Assembly (NCBI RefSeq): GCF_015475875.1
Contig: NZ_JADKYM010000006.1
Span: 62,001-126,000 of the forward strand
DNA: 64,000 bases
Source: Sphingopyxis solisilvae
Lineage (GTDB): Bacteria; Pseudomonadota; Alphaproteobacteria; Sphingomonadales; Sphingomonadaceae
Reading direction: 5' to 3'
Positions 36,294 to 46,456 of this stretch are shown one piece after another. Made by a program: the position numbers and the translations under genes. Position 1 is the stretch's first letter, and each line of letters starts with the position of its first letter. Below the pieces are notes generated by a model that saw only the letters and a list, made by a program, of their open reading frames with translations, was not told where the DNA came from and ran no database searches.

Positions 36294-37799
36294 CTACTGA
36301 TCGAACATTCCAAGCTTGCCGTCCTGGAGATTGACGATAACTGACTTGGTCTGCGTGTAATGGTTCAGAACCTCGTGGCTGAACTCGCGGCCGAAGCCGC
36401 TTTGCTTATAGCCTCCGAGCGGCATGTTCGGCTTGAGATTATAATAGCGATTGATCCAGACGGTCCCGGTCTCCAGCTTTCGCGCGATGCGGTGCGCCCG
36501 CGCGATATCACGGGTCCAAACGCCACCGGCCAGGCCAAAACTGGTGTCGTTCGCGCGCGCCATCATTTCATCCTCGTCGCCCCAGCTCTGCACGGTGGTC
36601 ACGGGACCGAATATCTCCTCTTGCGCGATGCGCATGTCGTTCGCGACCTTGGTGAAGATCGTCGGCTGCACATAGTGACCTTTTGCAAGACCAGGATCGG
36701 CTGACCGCGCTCCGCCGGCAAACACGGTTGCGCCTTCTTCCACGGCCAGCGCGAGATAGGATTCGACCTTCTCCATCTGCATTGCCGACGCCTGCGCTCC
36801 GAGCTGGGTCGCCGGATCCAAAGGGTCTCCCTGGCGGATGTTGCCGAGCGCAGCGCGAAACTTCTCTAGAAATTCCTCCTCGATGGCCTCGTGGAGGAAG
36901 AGCCGCGATCCGGCGAGGCACACTTCGCCCTTGTTCAGGACCGTGGACATGGTGGCACTCTCGACAGCGGCGTCGATATCGGCGTCCGCACATATGATAT
37001 GGGCCGACTTTCCGCCCAGCTCGAGCGTCTGCGGCACGATGTTGGCAGATGCATATTGGATGACGCGCCTTGCCGTCGCTACCGACCCCGTAAAGGCCAC
37101 TTTTCGCACATCCGGGTGGGTAACAAGGGCTTCCCCGACGTCGGCGCCATAGCCTGTCACGACATTGACCACGCCTGGGGGCAACAGATCTGCCATTTCC
37201 ACGAAGAATTCGAGCACCGACAAACATACGGTCTCGGCCGGCTTCAAGACAATGGTGTTGCCGGCCGCGAGCGCGGGCGCCACCTTGCACGCCATCATCA
37301 GGAGCGGGACGTTCCAGGGAATGATCTGGGCGCAAACACCAAGCGGCTCCCGGTGTACGATCCCGATCGCATCGGGAAAGTCCAGCGTCTGGCCATGCAG
37401 GCCGTAGGCCGCGCCGGCAAAAAGCTCGAACTGGCCGATCGCATTGGGCATGTCGAAATACATCGACTCCCGGATCGGCTTGCCGTTGTTCAAGGTCTCG
37501 AGGATGGCATATTCCTCGTGCCGGGCCTTGAGCCGGCGAGCGATCTCGTAAAGCAAGTCCTGGCGCTCTGCCGCGGAACTTTGAGACCAGGCCGGAAATG
37601 CGGCTTTCGCCGCAGCGACCGCGAGCCCTATATCCTCTGCATTGCCGGCCTGGATCCGCGTCAAGGTTTCCCCTGTCGCAGGATTCAAGAGCGCGATCGT
37701 CTTTCCGCTCGAGCCTGCGATCCACTCGCCGCCGATCAGGTGGCCATATTCGCTCCGGATGCCATAGTTGCTCTCCACGGGTTTCAGCGATGCAGACAT
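36294..37799 (-). CDS. Aldehyde dehydrogenase
   Basis: A 501-residue NAD-dependent aldehyde dehydrogenase with QTLELGGKSAHII (Glu), a catalytic Cys in LNKGEVCLAGSRL, and PWNVPLLMMACK. The C-terminal NRYYNLKPNMPLGGYKQSG is usual for betaine/phenylacetaldehyde-like groups. It belongs to the meta operon and could oxidise an aromatic or aliphatic aldehyde such as salicylaldehyde or 2-hydroxymuconate-type intermediates. The true aldehyde is not evident because a dedicated semialdehyde dehydrogenase sits at 41896. Confidence 0.9.
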   Translation of the reverse strand: MSASLKPVESNYGIRSEYGHLIGGEWIAGSSGKTIALLNPATGETLTRIQAGNAEDIGLAVAAAKAAFPAWSQSSAAERQDLLYEIARRLKARHEEYAILETLNNGKPIRESMYFDMPNAIGQFELFAGAAYGLHGQTLDFPDAIGIVHREPLGVCAQIIPWNVPLLMMACKVAPALAAGNTIVLKPAETVCLSVLEFFVEMADLLPPGVVNVVTGYGADVGEALVTHPDVRKVAFTGSVATARRVIQYASANIVPQTLELGGKSAHIICADADIDAAVESATMSTVLNKGEVCLAGSRLFLHEAIEEEFLEKFRAALGNIRQGDPLDPATQLGAQASAMQMEKVESYLALAVEEGATVFAGGARSADPGLAKGHYVQPTIFTKVANDMRIAQEEIFGPVTTVQSWGDEDEMMARANDTSFGLAGGVWTRDIARAHRIARKLETGTVWINRYYNLKPNMPLGGYKQSGFGREFSHEVLNHYTQTKSVIVNLQDGKLGMFDQ

Positions 37800-37814
37800 G
37801 TCAACTCTCCAGGA

Positions 37815-38096
37815 TTAATCCACGACTTCGATCGTCAGCCGTCCCAGCGGATAGAGGCGGCACGCGAGGGCAATTCCGGCGGCCAGGTCCGAGTCCGACA
37901 CATGGGCCTTGCTCATCTTGCCGAGGCGATGCGGTCCGCGAAGCACGCGGACCTTGCAGATACCGCATCCGCCTCCGCGGCATCCCACCCCGATGTCGCT
38001 TGCTCCGCTCCGTTCCATCGCGACCAGAACGCGCTCGCCGTCCGGGCAGGAGAAAGCGCTCCCGCCGTGAATCTCCACCATATGCGCGAGACTCAT
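37815..38096 (-). CDS. xylT: Chloroplast-type 2Fe-2S ferredoxin (XylT-like)
   Basis: A 93-residue plant-type ferredoxin with cluster Cys in GVGCRGGGCGICKVRVL and ALACRLYP. GKMSKAHVS is typical of XylT/NahT/DmpQ. In those systems the protein re-reduces the iron of catechol 2,3-dioxygenase after inactivation, so it supports the dioxygenase encoded at 43844. It is not a Rieske ferredoxin and would not obviously serve the oxygenases. Its ATG overlaps the tautomerase stop by four bases. Confidence 0.88.
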   Translation of the reverse strand: MSLAHMVEIHGGSAFSCPDGERVLVAMERSGASDIGVGCRGGGCGICKVRVLRGPHRLGKMSKAHVSDSDLAAGIALACRLYPLGRLTIEVVD

Positions 38097-38305
38097 GGTC
38101 CCGGTCCCAGCTCGCGCGCGCGGCGTGCGGCGATCGACTGACCTGCGACTGCAAAATGCGCGGGCGGTATCTCGCGCAGGATGACCCGCACCGACTCGAC
38201 AGGGGCCCCGATGGCCGTCACGGCCGCAGCGGTCAGCTCGGCGATGAGCGCCTCCTTCGCCTCGGGCGTCCGCCCCTCGAGCAAGGTGACCTCGATGATC
38301 GGCAT
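38093..38305 (-). CDS. xylH: 4-oxalocrotonate tautomerase
   Basis: A 70-residue tautomerase whose catalytic Pro follows the initiator Met ([17 protein letters not shown]). Arg residues in the region VRVILREIP fit the family. It converts 2-hydroxymuconate to 2-oxohex-3-enedioate. It is slightly longer than the usual 62 residues. Its ATG shares one base with the stop of the decarboxylase (TGATG), and its stop overlaps the ferredoxin start. Confidence 0.9.
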   Translation of the reverse strand: MPIIEVTLLEGRTPEAKEALIAELTAAAVTAIGAPVESVRVILREIPPAHFAVAGQSIAARRARELGPGP

Positions 38306-39075
38306 CAGGCCTGCACCCTGAGCGCTACGGACCCGAGATTTTCGATCGTCGTACGTATTGCTTGACCCCCATGGAGGGCGGGAGCGGCGGTGATGCCGCC
38401 CGCGAGAACGATGTCGCCTTCCTCGATGCGTCCGCCGCCTTGCGAAACCATTGCCGCGGCCGCCACAAGGGATCGAAGCGGGTGACCGAGGATCGCGGCG
38501 CTCGAACCCACTTCCGTTACCGCGCCGTCGATTTCCAGGATCACCCCGAGATTGGAGAGATCCTGCGAGGGATCGTTCCATCCGCCGATCACGAAGCCCG
38601 AGGATGAACTGTTGTCGGCGATCACATCGGGCAAGGCGAACTTGAAGTCTTCATACCGGCTGTCGATCACTTCCATGGCCGGCGCCACCGCCGCCACGGC
38701 GGCGAGCGCCTCGACCATCGTGACCCGCCCGGCCAGCGGAGCGCCCATCAGAAACGCGATTTCCGGTTCGATCCGGGGATGGATGAAGTTCGCGAGGGAG
38801 AGGCTTCCGCCTTCGTCCAGCATCATCGCGTCGGTGAGCCGACCCCACGCCATCTGGTCTACTCCGACCTGCCGCATTTTCGCACGGCTGGTCAGTCCCA
38901 TCTTGATGCCGACCAGTCGCTCGCCGCGATCGAGGCGACGATCGATCGATAGCTTCTGGATCGCGTAGGCATCCTCTACCGTGAGGTCGGGACGCGCATG
39001 GGTAAGCTGCGGGACGGCCCTGGCGCCGACCGCGGCCTGATCGAGCGTCTCTGCAAAATCTGCCAGCCAGCTCAT
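38305..39075 (-). CDS. xylI: 4-oxalocrotonate decarboxylase
   Basis: A 256-residue enzyme of the hydratase/decarboxylase family. [34 protein letters not shown] and [15 protein letters not shown] (metal-binding Glu pair) are typical of DmpH/XylI. Position between the tautomerase and the aldolase supports the decarboxylase assignment over hydratase; a separate hydratase sits at 41090. The start is ATG 39075, overlapping the aldolase stop by four bases; a longer open frame upstream belongs to the neighbouring gene's shadow. Confidence 0.88.
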   Translation of the reverse strand: MSWLADFAETLDQAAVGARAVPQLTHARPDLTVEDAYAIQKLSIDRRLDRGERLVGIKMGLTSRAKMRQVGVDQMAWGRLTDAMMLDEGGSLSLANFIHPRIEPEIAFLMGAPLAGRVTMVEALAAVAAVAPAMEVIDSRYEDFKFALPDVIADNSSSSGFVIGGWNDPSQDLSNLGVILEIDGAVTEVGSSAAILGHPLRSLVAAAAMVSQGGGRIEEGDIVLAGGITAAPALHGGQAIRTTIENLGSVALRVQA

Positions 39076-40115
39076 CGCGTCGCTGCCTGTCCGCTGCGCC
39101 CCACAAGATCGAGGGCCACATCGACGATCATGTCCTCCTGGCCGCCGACCATTCGCCGCCGCCCCAGCTCGACAAGTATGGCCCTGGTATCGAGGCCATA
39201 TTGATCGGCCGCCTTTTCCGCATGGCGGAGGAAGCTCGAGTAAACGCCGGCATAGCCAAGGCTCAGTGTTTCGCGATCCACGCGAACTGGCCGGTCCTGC
39301 AGTGGTCGGACCAGGTCTTCTGCGGCATCCATGAGCGCCATCACGTCGCAGCCGTGCTGCCAACCTTTCCGATCGGCGGCCGCGATGAAGACTTCGAGCG
39401 GCGCGTTACCAGCACCCGCTCCCATTCCGGCGAGGCTGGCGTCGATCCGTATCGCGCCCGCCTGGGCGGCGGCGATGGAATTCGCGACGCCCAACGAAAG
39501 ATTGTGGTGAGCGTGCATGCCGCGCTGGGTCTCGGGCTTCAGCACGCGATCATAGGCCTCGAGCCGCGCGCGCACTCCGTCCATGTCGAGCGCGCCCCCG
39601 CTGTCGGTAACATATACGCAGTGCGCACCGTAGCTTTCCATGAGAAGGGCCTGCGCAGCGAGCGCGTCAGGCTCGATCATATGGCTCATCATGAGGAAGC
39701 CCGAGACATCCATGCCGAGGTCCCTGGCAATCCCGATGTGCTGCTTCGCGACATCGGCTTCGGTGCAGTGGGTTGCGACGCGAACCGACCGAACTCCGAT
39801 GCTGTGCGCCCGCCTCAGTTCCTCGACCGTTCCTATGCCGGGAACCAGCAACGTCGTGAGAACGGCATTTTTGATCACGTCCGCAGCCGCCTCGATCCAT
39901 TCCCAGTCGGTATGCGCGCCGAACCCATAGTTGAAGGACGTCCCGTTCAGGCCGTCGCCATGCGATACCTCGATCGCATCGACGCCGGCGTCATCGAGCG
40001 CCTTCGCGATCATCCGGACGCTGTCGGTCCCGTACATATGCAGGATCGCATGCATTCCGTCTCTGAGCGTGACATCCTGTATGTAGAGCGGTTGGGTAAC
40101 GGGATCGAAAGTCAT
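39072..40115 (-). CDS. xylK: 4-hydroxy-2-oxovalerate aldolase (DmpG/BphI/XylK type)
   Basis: A 347-residue class II aldolase. [18 protein letters not shown] is the HMGL-like signature, with metal-binding His residues in [15 protein letters not shown]. It splits 4-hydroxy-2-oxovalerate into pyruvate and acetaldehyde and channels the aldehyde to the dehydrogenase at 40112. Both genes overlap by four bases, as expected for the tight complex. Confidence 0.94.
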   Translation of the reverse strand: MTFDPVTQPLYIQDVTLRDGMHAILHMYGTDSVRMIAKALDDAGVDAIEVSHGDGLNGTSFNYGFGAHTDWEWIEAAADVIKNAVLTTLLVPGIGTVEELRRAHSIGVRSVRVATHCTEADVAKQHIGIARDLGMDVSGFLMMSHMIEPDALAAQALLMESYGAHCVYVTDSGGALDMDGVRARLEAYDRVLKPETQRGMHAHHNLSLGVANSIAAAQAGAIRIDASLAGMGAGAGNAPLEVFIAAADRKGWQHGCDVMALMDAAEDLVRPLQDRPVRVDRETLSLGYAGVYSSFLRHAEKAADQYGLDTRAILVELGRRRMVGGQEDMIVDVALDLVGRSGQAATR

Positions 40116-41047
40116 GCCGCCGCGCTCCCCGCATGCTGCACCATCACCTCGGCAGCCGCCTTTGCGGCGGAGGTCATGATGTCGAGATTGCCTGCATATT
40201 TGGGCAGATAGTCGCCGGCGCCCTCGACCTCCAGGAAGACGCTTGTCTTCAGCCCTTCGAATTCGCCGTAGCCCGGAATTCTCAGGGGGCGGTTCGACCC
40301 GAACCGCTCGAACTGAACATCTTGCTTCAGCCTGTAGCCCGGGACGTAGCGCTGGACCTGCGCCACCATCTCCTCGACCGCACTGCGAACCAGCCCTTCG
40401 TCAACGATATCGGTCAGCGTGAACACCGTGTCGCGCATGATCATCGGCGGTTCGGCAGGGTTCAGAATGATGATCGCCCGCCCCTTCGCGGCACCCCCGA
40501 CAACCTCCAGGCCCTTCGCCGTCGTCCGTGTAAACTCGTCGATGTTGGCCCGCGTGCCCGGCCCGGCGGACCGCGACGAAACCGAGGCGACGATCTCCGC
40601 ATAATGAACCGGGGCCACGCGCGATACCGCCGCGACGATCGGGATTGTCGCCTGCCCGCCGCAAGTCACCATATTGATATTGCGCGCGCCCGAGGAAACG
40701 GAGGCATTGACGGGCGGCACCGTGAACGGCCCCAGCGCGGCCGGGGTGAGATCGACGACGAGCTTGCCGTCCTCCGCCAGCGCTTTCGCGTGCTCGATAT
40801 GCGCATAGGCGGAGGTTGCGTCGAACACGAGGCCAATTTCGCCATATTCGTCGAGCGCCTGAAGGCCGGCCATACCTTCATGCGTCGTCGTTACGCCGCG
40901 CTCCCTTGCCATCGCCAAGCCTTCTGACGCCGGGTCGATACCGATCATCGCGGAGAGTTCCAGCTCACTGGAGCCCTTGAGAATCTTGATCATGAGATCG
41001 GTACCGATGTTCCCGGACCCGATTATCGCGCATTTGGTCTTTTGCAT
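40112..41047 (-). CDS. xylQ: Acetaldehyde dehydrogenase (acylating), DmpF/BphJ/XylQ type
   Basis: A 311-residue CoA-acylating acetaldehyde dehydrogenase. The nucleotide fold is [18 protein letters not shown] and the catalytic Cys lies in [13 protein letters not shown]. It takes acetaldehyde from the partner aldolase and makes acetyl-CoA. Length and motif spacing are normal. Confidence 0.94.
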   Translation of the reverse strand: MQKTKCAIIGSGNIGTDLMIKILKGSSELELSAMIGIDPASEGLAMARERGVTTTHEGMAGLQALDEYGEIGLVFDATSAYAHIEHAKALAEDGKLVVDLTPAALGPFTVPPVNASVSSGARNINMVTCGGQATIPIVAAVSRVAPVHYAEIVASVSSRSAGPGTRANIDEFTRTTAKGLEVVGGAAKGRAIIILNPAEPPMIMRDTVFTLTDIVDEGLVRSAVEEMVAQVQRYVPGYRLKQDVQFERFGSNRPLRIPGYGEFEGLKTSVFLEVEGAGDYLPKYAGNLDIMTSAAKAAAEVMVQHAGSAAA

Positions 41048-41089
41048 GTCATTCTTCCCTTCGGAACTTCCGCAACGGCTCGCGACGTC

Positions 41090-41899
41090 TCAGCCGGCGA
41101 AAGCCGCCTTGACGCTACCGAGCCCGTTGATTCTCGCTTCGATCACATCGCCGGCCGCCGCTGCCGCCATGGGACCGAGCGCGCCGGACAGGAGGACATC
41201 GCCCGCGACGAGCGGTCGGCCCTCTCTCGCCATTACCTGCGCAAGCCAGAGCGAGGCGCTGATCGGACTGCCGAGGCAGGCTATCCCGGCTCCGACCGAA
41301 ATCGGCTCCCCGCGGCACTCCATCACCATGCCGCAGGTCCTGAGGTCCAGGCCCTCGAGCTTGCGAGGCACCGCACCGAGGACGAAGAGGCCGCTCGACG
41401 CATTGTCCGCAACGGTGTCCCAGATTCTGATGTCCCAGTTGGCGATGCGGCTATCGACGATCTCGATGGCCGGCACGACATATTCGATGGCGCGTATCAG
41501 TTCCGCAGTCGTGAGGTCCGGATAGGGGAGATCGCGCCCGATGATGATCGCGACTTCCGCCTCGACTTTTGGCTGGATGACCCGATCGAGGGCTACCGGC
41601 TCTCCTTCGGGCACATCCATGTCAGCGAAAAGCATCCCGTAGTCGGGCTGATCGACGCCAAGCTGTGCTTGAACGGCACGGGAGGTAAGGCCGATCTTTC
41701 GGCCCACGAGCCGCCGACCCGATTCAAGCGCATTCTTGGTATTGGCCTCCTGGATCGCGTAGGCGGCCGCCACCCCGCCATCGGAAATCCGATCGCGGAG
41801 AGGGCGCACCGGAGTCCGCGTTTCTGCCGCGACTCTGAGTTCGGCCGCGATCTGTTCGATGATCTGCTGGTCGAGTTGTTCCTGATCGGGCATGGTCAA
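41090..41899 (-). CDS. xylJ: 2-oxopent-4-enoate hydratase (DmpE/XylJ type)
   Basis: A 269-residue hydratase. [30 protein letters not shown] and [13 protein letters not shown] with its metal-binding Glu pair are characteristic. It makes 4-hydroxy-2-oxovalerate, the substrate of the aldolase. Its start overlaps the stop of the semialdehyde dehydrogenase by four bases. It is one of three members of this family in the window (with 29443 and 38305), each apparently with a different step. Confidence 0.91.
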   Translation of the reverse strand: MTMPDQEQLDQQIIEQIAAELRVAAETRTPVRPLRDRISDGGVAAAYAIQEANTKNALESGRRLVGRKIGLTSRAVQAQLGVDQPDYGMLFADMDVPEGEPVALDRVIQPKVEAEVAIIIGRDLPYPDLTTAELIRAIEYVVPAIEIVDSRIANWDIRIWDTVADNASSGLFVLGAVPRKLEGLDLRTCGMVMECRGEPISVGAGIACLGSPISASLWLAQVMAREGRPLVAGDVLLSGALGPMAAAAAGDVIEARINGLGSVKAAFAG

Positions 41900-43407
41900 A
41901 CTTTCACGCAGATATTTTCGAGTTCGGTATAGAATTCGAGGCTGTGCTGCCCGCCTTCCCGGCCGATCCCGGATTGGCCCGCTCCACCGAACGCCGTCCG
42001 CAGATCACGTAAGAACCAGCAGTTCACCCAGCAAATGCCGACCGACATGGCGGCCGCGACGCGGTGCGCGCGAGACAGGTTCTGGGTCCAGATCGTCGCA
42101 CACAGGCCATAGCTGGTGTCATTTGCGAGAGCGACGGCTTCGTCTTCGCTGTCGAACGGGATCACACCGCAGCATGGTCCGAATATTTCCTCGCGCATAA
42201 CGGCCGCGTCGTGGGGCAGCCCCGTCCAAATTGTCGGCTCGATCCAGAAGCCCCCGGACGCGGCCGGATCGACTTGCGGTATACCGCCCCCCGTGATCAA
42301 CGTGGCCCCTTCCGCCAGCGCCCGCTCGTAATAGCCGAGCACCTTTTGGCGATGCTCTTCGCTGATCAAGGGACCGACATATTGGGGATCATTGACGTCG
42401 CCCGGCCTGAGCGCCTGGGCAGCGGCGGCGAGCCTCGCTACAAACGGCTCGAATATGGAGCGCTCGACGTAGATGCGCTCCGTCCCGAGGCAGACCTGCC
42501 CGGTGTTGAGAAACGCCGCTCGCGACACCCCTTCGACCGCCTTGTCCAGATCGGCATCGGCAAAAATCACCGCAGGATTCTTACCGCCCAGTTCGAAGCT
42601 GATATCGCGAACCCCCACGGCCGCCTGCTTCATGATCGCCTCGCCCGTACCGGTCTCCCCCGTGAAGGTGATGGCATCGACACCTGGATGGGAGGTCAGG
42701 AACTCCCCGGCCGCATCCGGGCCGAACCCGTGTACAACATTGTACACGCCCGCAGGCATACCCACCGCGTCCATCACCTCGCCCAGCAGCGCGGCGGTCC
42801 GGGGCGTCTCCTCCGAAGGTTTGACGACCACCGTGTTACCGCAAGCAAGCGCCGGTCCTACCTTCCAGGTCATGAGCAAAAGCGGAAAGTTCCATGGGCA
42901 AACGACGGCCACGACGCCTTTCGGCTTGCGGACGGAATAATTGAGCGCGCCCGCCCCGTCGGGGGTCGGGGTGGAGAATGCCTCGGTGGGAAGGGTCGAG
43001 ACGACGTCCGCGAACATCCGGAAATTCGACGCGCCCCGCGGAATGTCGATATGCGAAGCGACGTGACGCGGCTTGCCGGTATCGGCGACCTCGGCGGCCA
43101 GAAAGTCCTCCGCCCTGCGCTCGATCTCGTCGGCGACCGCGGCAATGAGCCGGACGCGTTCAGCCGTCGTCATCTTGCCCCAGGGACCGGTCAGTGCGCG
43201 CCGGGCTGCCCCGACAGCGCGATCGACATCCGCTCGCGTCGCCTCGTGGACGCGCCCCGTTTCGAGGCCGCTTGCAGGATCGATGTTGGCAAAGGTGGCG
43301 CCTGCGCTGCCCTCTTCGAAACGGCCATCGATATAATTTAGAATATGGCGTGCAATCTCCAATCCGCCTGCCGCGTCCGTAGCCTCGAGCCGCCTTGCCT
43401 GTTCCAT
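41896..43407 (-). CDS. xylG: 2-hydroxymuconic semialdehyde dehydrogenase
   Basis: A 503-residue aldehyde dehydrogenase with [16 protein letters not shown] (Glu) and a catalytic Cys in [32 protein letters not shown] at the C-terminus is typical of the 2-hydroxymuconate semialdehyde group (DmpC/XylG/AmnC). It oxidises the ring-fission product of catechol, feeding the oxalocrotonate branch. It lies one base behind the GlcG-like gene. Confidence 0.92.
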   Translation of the reverse strand: MEQARRLEATDAAGGLEIARHILNYIDGRFEEGSAGATFANIDPASGLETGRVHEATRADVDRAVGAARRALTGPWGKMTTAERVRLIAAVADEIERRAEDFLAAEVADTGKPRHVASHIDIPRGASNFRMFADVVSTLPTEAFSTPTPDGAGALNYSVRKPKGVVAVVCPWNFPLLLMTWKVGPALACGNTVVVKPSEETPRTAALLGEVMDAVGMPAGVYNVVHGFGPDAAGEFLTSHPGVDAITFTGETGTGEAIMKQAAVGVRDISFELGGKNPAVIFADADLDKAVEGVSRAAFLNTGQVCLGTERIYVERSIFEPFVARLAAAAQALRPGDVNDPQYVGPLISEEHRQKVLGYYERALAEGATLITGGGIPQVDPAASGGFWIEPTIWTGLPHDAAVMREEIFGPCCGVIPFDSEDEAVALANDTSYGLCATIWTQNLSRAHRVAAAMSVGICWVNCWFLRDLRTAFGGAGQSGIGREGGQHSLEFYTELENICVKV

Positions 43408-43833
43408 TTAAAACTCCCTCGCGCCGATCGCAGCAGCAGCCGCATTGGCGCAGGCGACGTCGACTTCCTCGCTGCCGCCCGAAACGCCAATTCCCCCAAC
43501 ACATTCTCCGTCGAAGACGACCGGGACGCCTCCCCCGAACATCACGACACGGGGCTGGTGCGCGATACCTTCGCAAAGCGCAGCCGATCCCGACACCAGA
43601 TCGTAAACTTCGGCAGTAGGAACCTTGAAACTTGAAGCGGTGAACGCCTTGTCCTGCGCAATCTTCTCGGAGTGGAACGGTGCCGCGCCTCCCCGCAGGA
43701 ACGCGACCAACTCACCGGAAGCCCCGACGACCGCGGCGACTACCGGCGTACCGTTCGCGGCGCCGTGTCCGACAGCTGCCGCAACGGCCTGCACGGCAGC
43801 TTGATGCGTTATGGTTCGATAGTTCTCAACCAT
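43408..43833 (-). CDS. GlcG/HbpS-family protein (DUF336)
   Basis: A 141-residue protein of the HbpS/GlcG family (VVAAVVGASGELVAFLRGGAAPF, KAFTASSFKVPTAEVYDLV, FGGGVPVVFDGECVGGIGVSGG). Members are often found in aromatic operons (for example beside meta-pathway genes) but their role is not settled; heme binding and helper functions have been proposed. Here it lies between catechol dioxygenase and the semialdehyde dehydrogenase. Confidence 0.88.
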   Translation of the reverse strand: MVENYRTITHQAAVQAVAAAVGHGAANGTPVVAAVVGASGELVAFLRGGAAPFHSEKIAQDKAFTASSFKVPTAEVYDLVSGSAALCEGIAHQPRVVMFGGGVPVVFDGECVGGIGVSGGSEEVDVACANAAAAAIGAREF

Positions 43834-43843
43834 GGCGGCGGTG

Positions 43844-44767
43844 TCATGTATTGACCGTCATGAACCGGTCGTTCAGCGCCTTCTCATAGTAGAAGATCGC
43901 CTTGCCGGCCTGATCGACTCCCCATGTCCTTCGCGGATTGTCCGGATAATAATCGTAGCCGCCGGAGAAGGTTTCGTTCCGGTTGCCGGACGGATCGAAG
44001 AAGTAGATGGTCTGGCCGCGCGTGATCCCGTGTCGAGTCGGACCGATGTCGAGAGAGATGTCATACCGGCTGATGATATCCGCCGCATTGCCGACATCGT
44101 TCCACGATTCCAGACGGAACGAGGTGTGGTGAATTTTCGCGTCCTCGGGACCGGCAAGAAAGGCGATATCATGCGCCTTGTTGCTACAGCTCAGGAATAT
44201 GCCAAGGCGCGCGCCGCTCTCCTCGTCAACCAGTTCCTCGGTGACGGAGAAATCCAGAGCATCCACGAAGATGCGCGCCGAACCGGCAACATCGATGCCA
44301 TTGAGCGCGGAGTGATCATAACGCATCGCCCGCATGCCCCGCGGTTCGCTGCGCCAGACGTCCGGATTTTTCACCGGCGGACCATCCGCCGAAAGCTCCA
44401 TTTCGGCATAGAGGTCGAAAATGTGACCCGTCGGAACTGCAAACCGCAGCTTGCGACCGACGCCCGGGTCCTCACCCGCCCCGATCCAGTCGGTAGCGAC
44501 GCCGCCAGCTGCGAGGCGCTCCGCGAAATGATCCAGATCCTTCTCGCTGCACACCTTGAAGCCTATCCTGTCGAGGCCGGGCATGTCGGCTTCGCGCAAG
44601 ATGATGCTGTGGCGATCAAATTCGTCGAAGCCGCGAAAGAACGCGCGGTCGCCTGACCGCCCGACCAACTCCAACCCGATGCGATCGCGATAATGGAGGG
44701 TCGCCTCGTCGAGATCGAGGACGCGCATCTGGACATAGCCCGGACGCATGACGCCTGTAACTGCCAT
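43844..44767 (-). CDS. xylE: Catechol 2,3-dioxygenase (XylE type)
   Basis: A 307-residue extradiol dioxygenase, the same length as classical XylE. Iron ligands are His152 (YDHSAL), His213/214 (KIHHTSF) and Glu265 (GNRNETF). The N-terminus GVMRPGYVQMRVLDLD and the end DRFMTV also match that subfamily. It opens catechol next to the hydroxyls to give 2-hydroxymuconic semialdehyde. The start is ATG 44767 behind GGGAGAG. The XylT-like ferredoxin at 37815 probably reactivates it. Confidence 0.95.
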   Translation of the reverse strand: MAVTGVMRPGYVQMRVLDLDEATLHYRDRIGLELVGRSGDRAFFRGFDEFDRHSIILREADMPGLDRIGFKVCSEKDLDHFAERLAAGGVATDWIGAGEDPGVGRKLRFAVPTGHIFDLYAEMELSADGPPVKNPDVWRSEPRGMRAMRYDHSALNGIDVAGSARIFVDALDFSVTEELVDEESGARLGIFLSCSNKAHDIAFLAGPEDAKIHHTSFRLESWNDVGNAADIISRYDISLDIGPTRHGITRGQTIYFFDPSGNRNETFSGGYDYYPDNPRRTWGVDQAGKAIFYYEKALNDRFMTVNT

Positions 44768-44786
44768 TATGACTCTCCCAGAGTTT

Positions 44787-45635
44787 TTACCATTTCAGCC
44801 CATGTTTGAAGAACTCGGACACTGCCCGATTGAAGCTGGCCATGCGCTCGATCTGAACCCAATGGCCGCATTCGCCGAAGAAGCGGACGTCCGAATGTTC
44901 GATGAGGTTGCCGAGGCGCAGGGAAACTTCCTGCGGGATCACCTGGTCTGCCTTGCCGTGAAGAATGAGGACCTCGTGCGGCAACGCCGCGATATCTTCC
45001 TCGCGGCTCGCCAGCATATTGATCCCCGCCTGCCGATCCGGCCCCCCGAACGTGGCGCGATATGGCTCGTGTGCGCCGGGCCGAATGCTGGCCTGATATC
45101 TGGAATCGATCAGGTCGTCGGTCAGGCGGCTTTGATCCCAAGCGAGCATCTTGAGCGATGCGTGCATCGCCTCGCGCGAAGGCTCGTAACCCCAGACGAA
45201 GTCGAGAGCCGGCGTCAGCGGGAACTCGAGCCCGGCGGCGCCCATAAGAACCGCCCGATGCACCCGGTCGGGATGTGCGATCATGAAGGCGAGCGTGACG
45301 CCGCCGCCGAAAGAATTGCCGACCATCGAGACCCGTTCGAGACCGAGCTCATCCAGCAGGCGCACCAACTGGTCCGTCCACACCCGCTTGTCGGTGATCG
45401 CGCCAATGGAATCGCTGTAACCGAAGCCCAGCATGTCGGGCGCGATGACCCGGAACTCTTCGGCGAACACCGGCATATTGAGCCGCCAGTTTGCCCACGA
45501 CGTCACGCCGGGCCCCGACCCGTGAACGAGCAAGATGGGATCGCCCGACCCGATATCGTGATAATTTGTGGTCACTCCGTCGAACGTCGTCGACTTGCCG
45601 ATTTCCGGGCGATCCTGGATCGTTTCGGAGGTCAT
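44787..45635 (-). CDS. xylF: 2-hydroxymuconic semialdehyde hydrolase (DmpD/XylF type)
   Basis: A 282-residue alpha/beta hydrolase. LLVHGSGPGVTSWANW is the oxyanion motif, Ser108 in MVGNSFGGGV the nucleophile, Asp in LHGKADQVIP and His in GECGHWVQIE. It hydrolyses ring-fission products that carry a keto group (for example from 3-substituted catechols), complementing the dehydrogenase. It is the first gene of the meta-pathway operon (45635 down to 35050). Confidence 0.92.
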   Translation of the reverse strand: MTSETIQDRPEIGKSTTFDGVTTNYHDIGSGDPILLVHGSGPGVTSWANWRLNMPVFAEEFRVIAPDMLGFGYSDSIGAITDKRVWTDQLVRLLDELGLERVSMVGNSFGGGVTLAFMIAHPDRVHRAVLMGAAGLEFPLTPALDFVWGYEPSREAMHASLKMLAWDQSRLTDDLIDSRYQASIRPGAHEPYRATFGGPDRQAGINMLASREEDIAALPHEVLILHGKADQVIPQEVSLRLGNLIEHSDVRFFGECGHWVQIERMASFNRAVSEFFKHGLKW

Positions 45636-45741
45636 GCCTCAACCTCCATCGCATGGAAACACGTGCAAATGGCATTGGTCGCTTCGAGCATCCTCACCCT
45701 CCGTTCCGTCCGTTGAATATCGGCCGTCTGTAATGAAATTG

Positions 45742-45756
45742 TTGCACCATGAGAAA
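45742..45756. promoter_or_regulatory. TTGCAC-N3 half-site operator, copy 5 (meta operon)
   Basis: TTGCAC-CAT-GAGAAA has a perfect left half. It lies ~107 bases upstream of the hydrolase start, in the 159-base gap behind the GST gene. A further TTGCAA occurs nearby at 45762-45767. Confidence 0.5.
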
Positions 45757-45794
45757 CGCGTTTGCAACAGGTAAATGGGAACATGCCGCCGAAT

Positions 45795-46400
45795 TCACAG
45801 AAGTCCCTCGGCCCGAAGAGCTTCGCTCACGCCATTTTCGGCGGCAATGCGCTCCCGGAAGCGACTGAGCGAAGGGAAAGCGGCCAGTTCGATGCCGCAG
45901 AGCGGGGCCCATCCCAAGATGCAAAAGAGATAGGCGTCGGCCACTGTGAAGGCCTGTCCGAAGCAATAGCTTCTCTCGTGGAGACAGGCCTCCAGCGCTT
46001 CGAGATGGCGCAGCACTTCGGCTCGTGCCGCGGCCTTGGCAGCTTGCGGAGCCCCCTTTGAAAAAAGGGGCACGAAGCTCTTGTGAATCTCCGAAGAGAT
46101 GAAACCGAGTAGGTCCGTGAACAAATATCTTTCGAAGGATCCTGCGGGCGGCGCAAGTCCTGACCCGGGCGCGAGATCGGCGACATAAAGCAGGATAGCC
46201 AGAGTCTCGGTGAGAACCTCTCCCGAGGCGAGGCGGAGCGCGGGTATTTTTCCGGACCGCTTGATATCGCGGAAATCCAGCCCGTCTTCCGTGAGGCGCG
46301 TGGCCATATCGACTCTCGTCAGGGAGAAGGCCTCGCCGGTGCGCGCGAGCGCGATGTGAGGGGCCAAGGAACAGAGCCCGGGCGCGTAGAATAGCTGCAT
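45795..46400 (-). CDS. Glutathione S-transferase-like protein
   Basis: A 201-residue GST with an N-terminal thioredoxin-like domain (MQLFYAPGLCSLAPHIALARTG, the beta-class start, with Cys10 as likely active-site residue) and a helical C-terminal domain (FTVADAYLFCILGWA). GSTs are often found in aromatic clusters of sphingomonads, where they are thought to help with reactive or halogenated intermediates. It follows the PdxA-like gene with 56 bases between. Confidence 0.87.
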   Translation of the reverse strand: MQLFYAPGLCSLAPHIALARTGEAFSLTRVDMATRLTEDGLDFRDIKRSGKIPALRLASGEVLTETLAILLYVADLAPGSGLAPPAGSFERYLFTDLLGFISSEIHKSFVPLFSKGAPQAAKAAARAEVLRHLEALEACLHERSYCFGQAFTVADAYLFCILGWAPLCGIELAAFPSLSRFRERIAAENGVSEALRAEGLL

Positions 46401-46456
46401 TCGTAACTCCGCGACTTCGAGGGCGGATCAAGTCCGGTGGCGGCCAGCCAGCCGGG

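Noticed and set aside
38306..38581. Longer start for the 4-oxalocrotonate tautomerase
   Set aside because: The catalytic Pro must follow the initiator Met, which fixes the start at ATG 38305.
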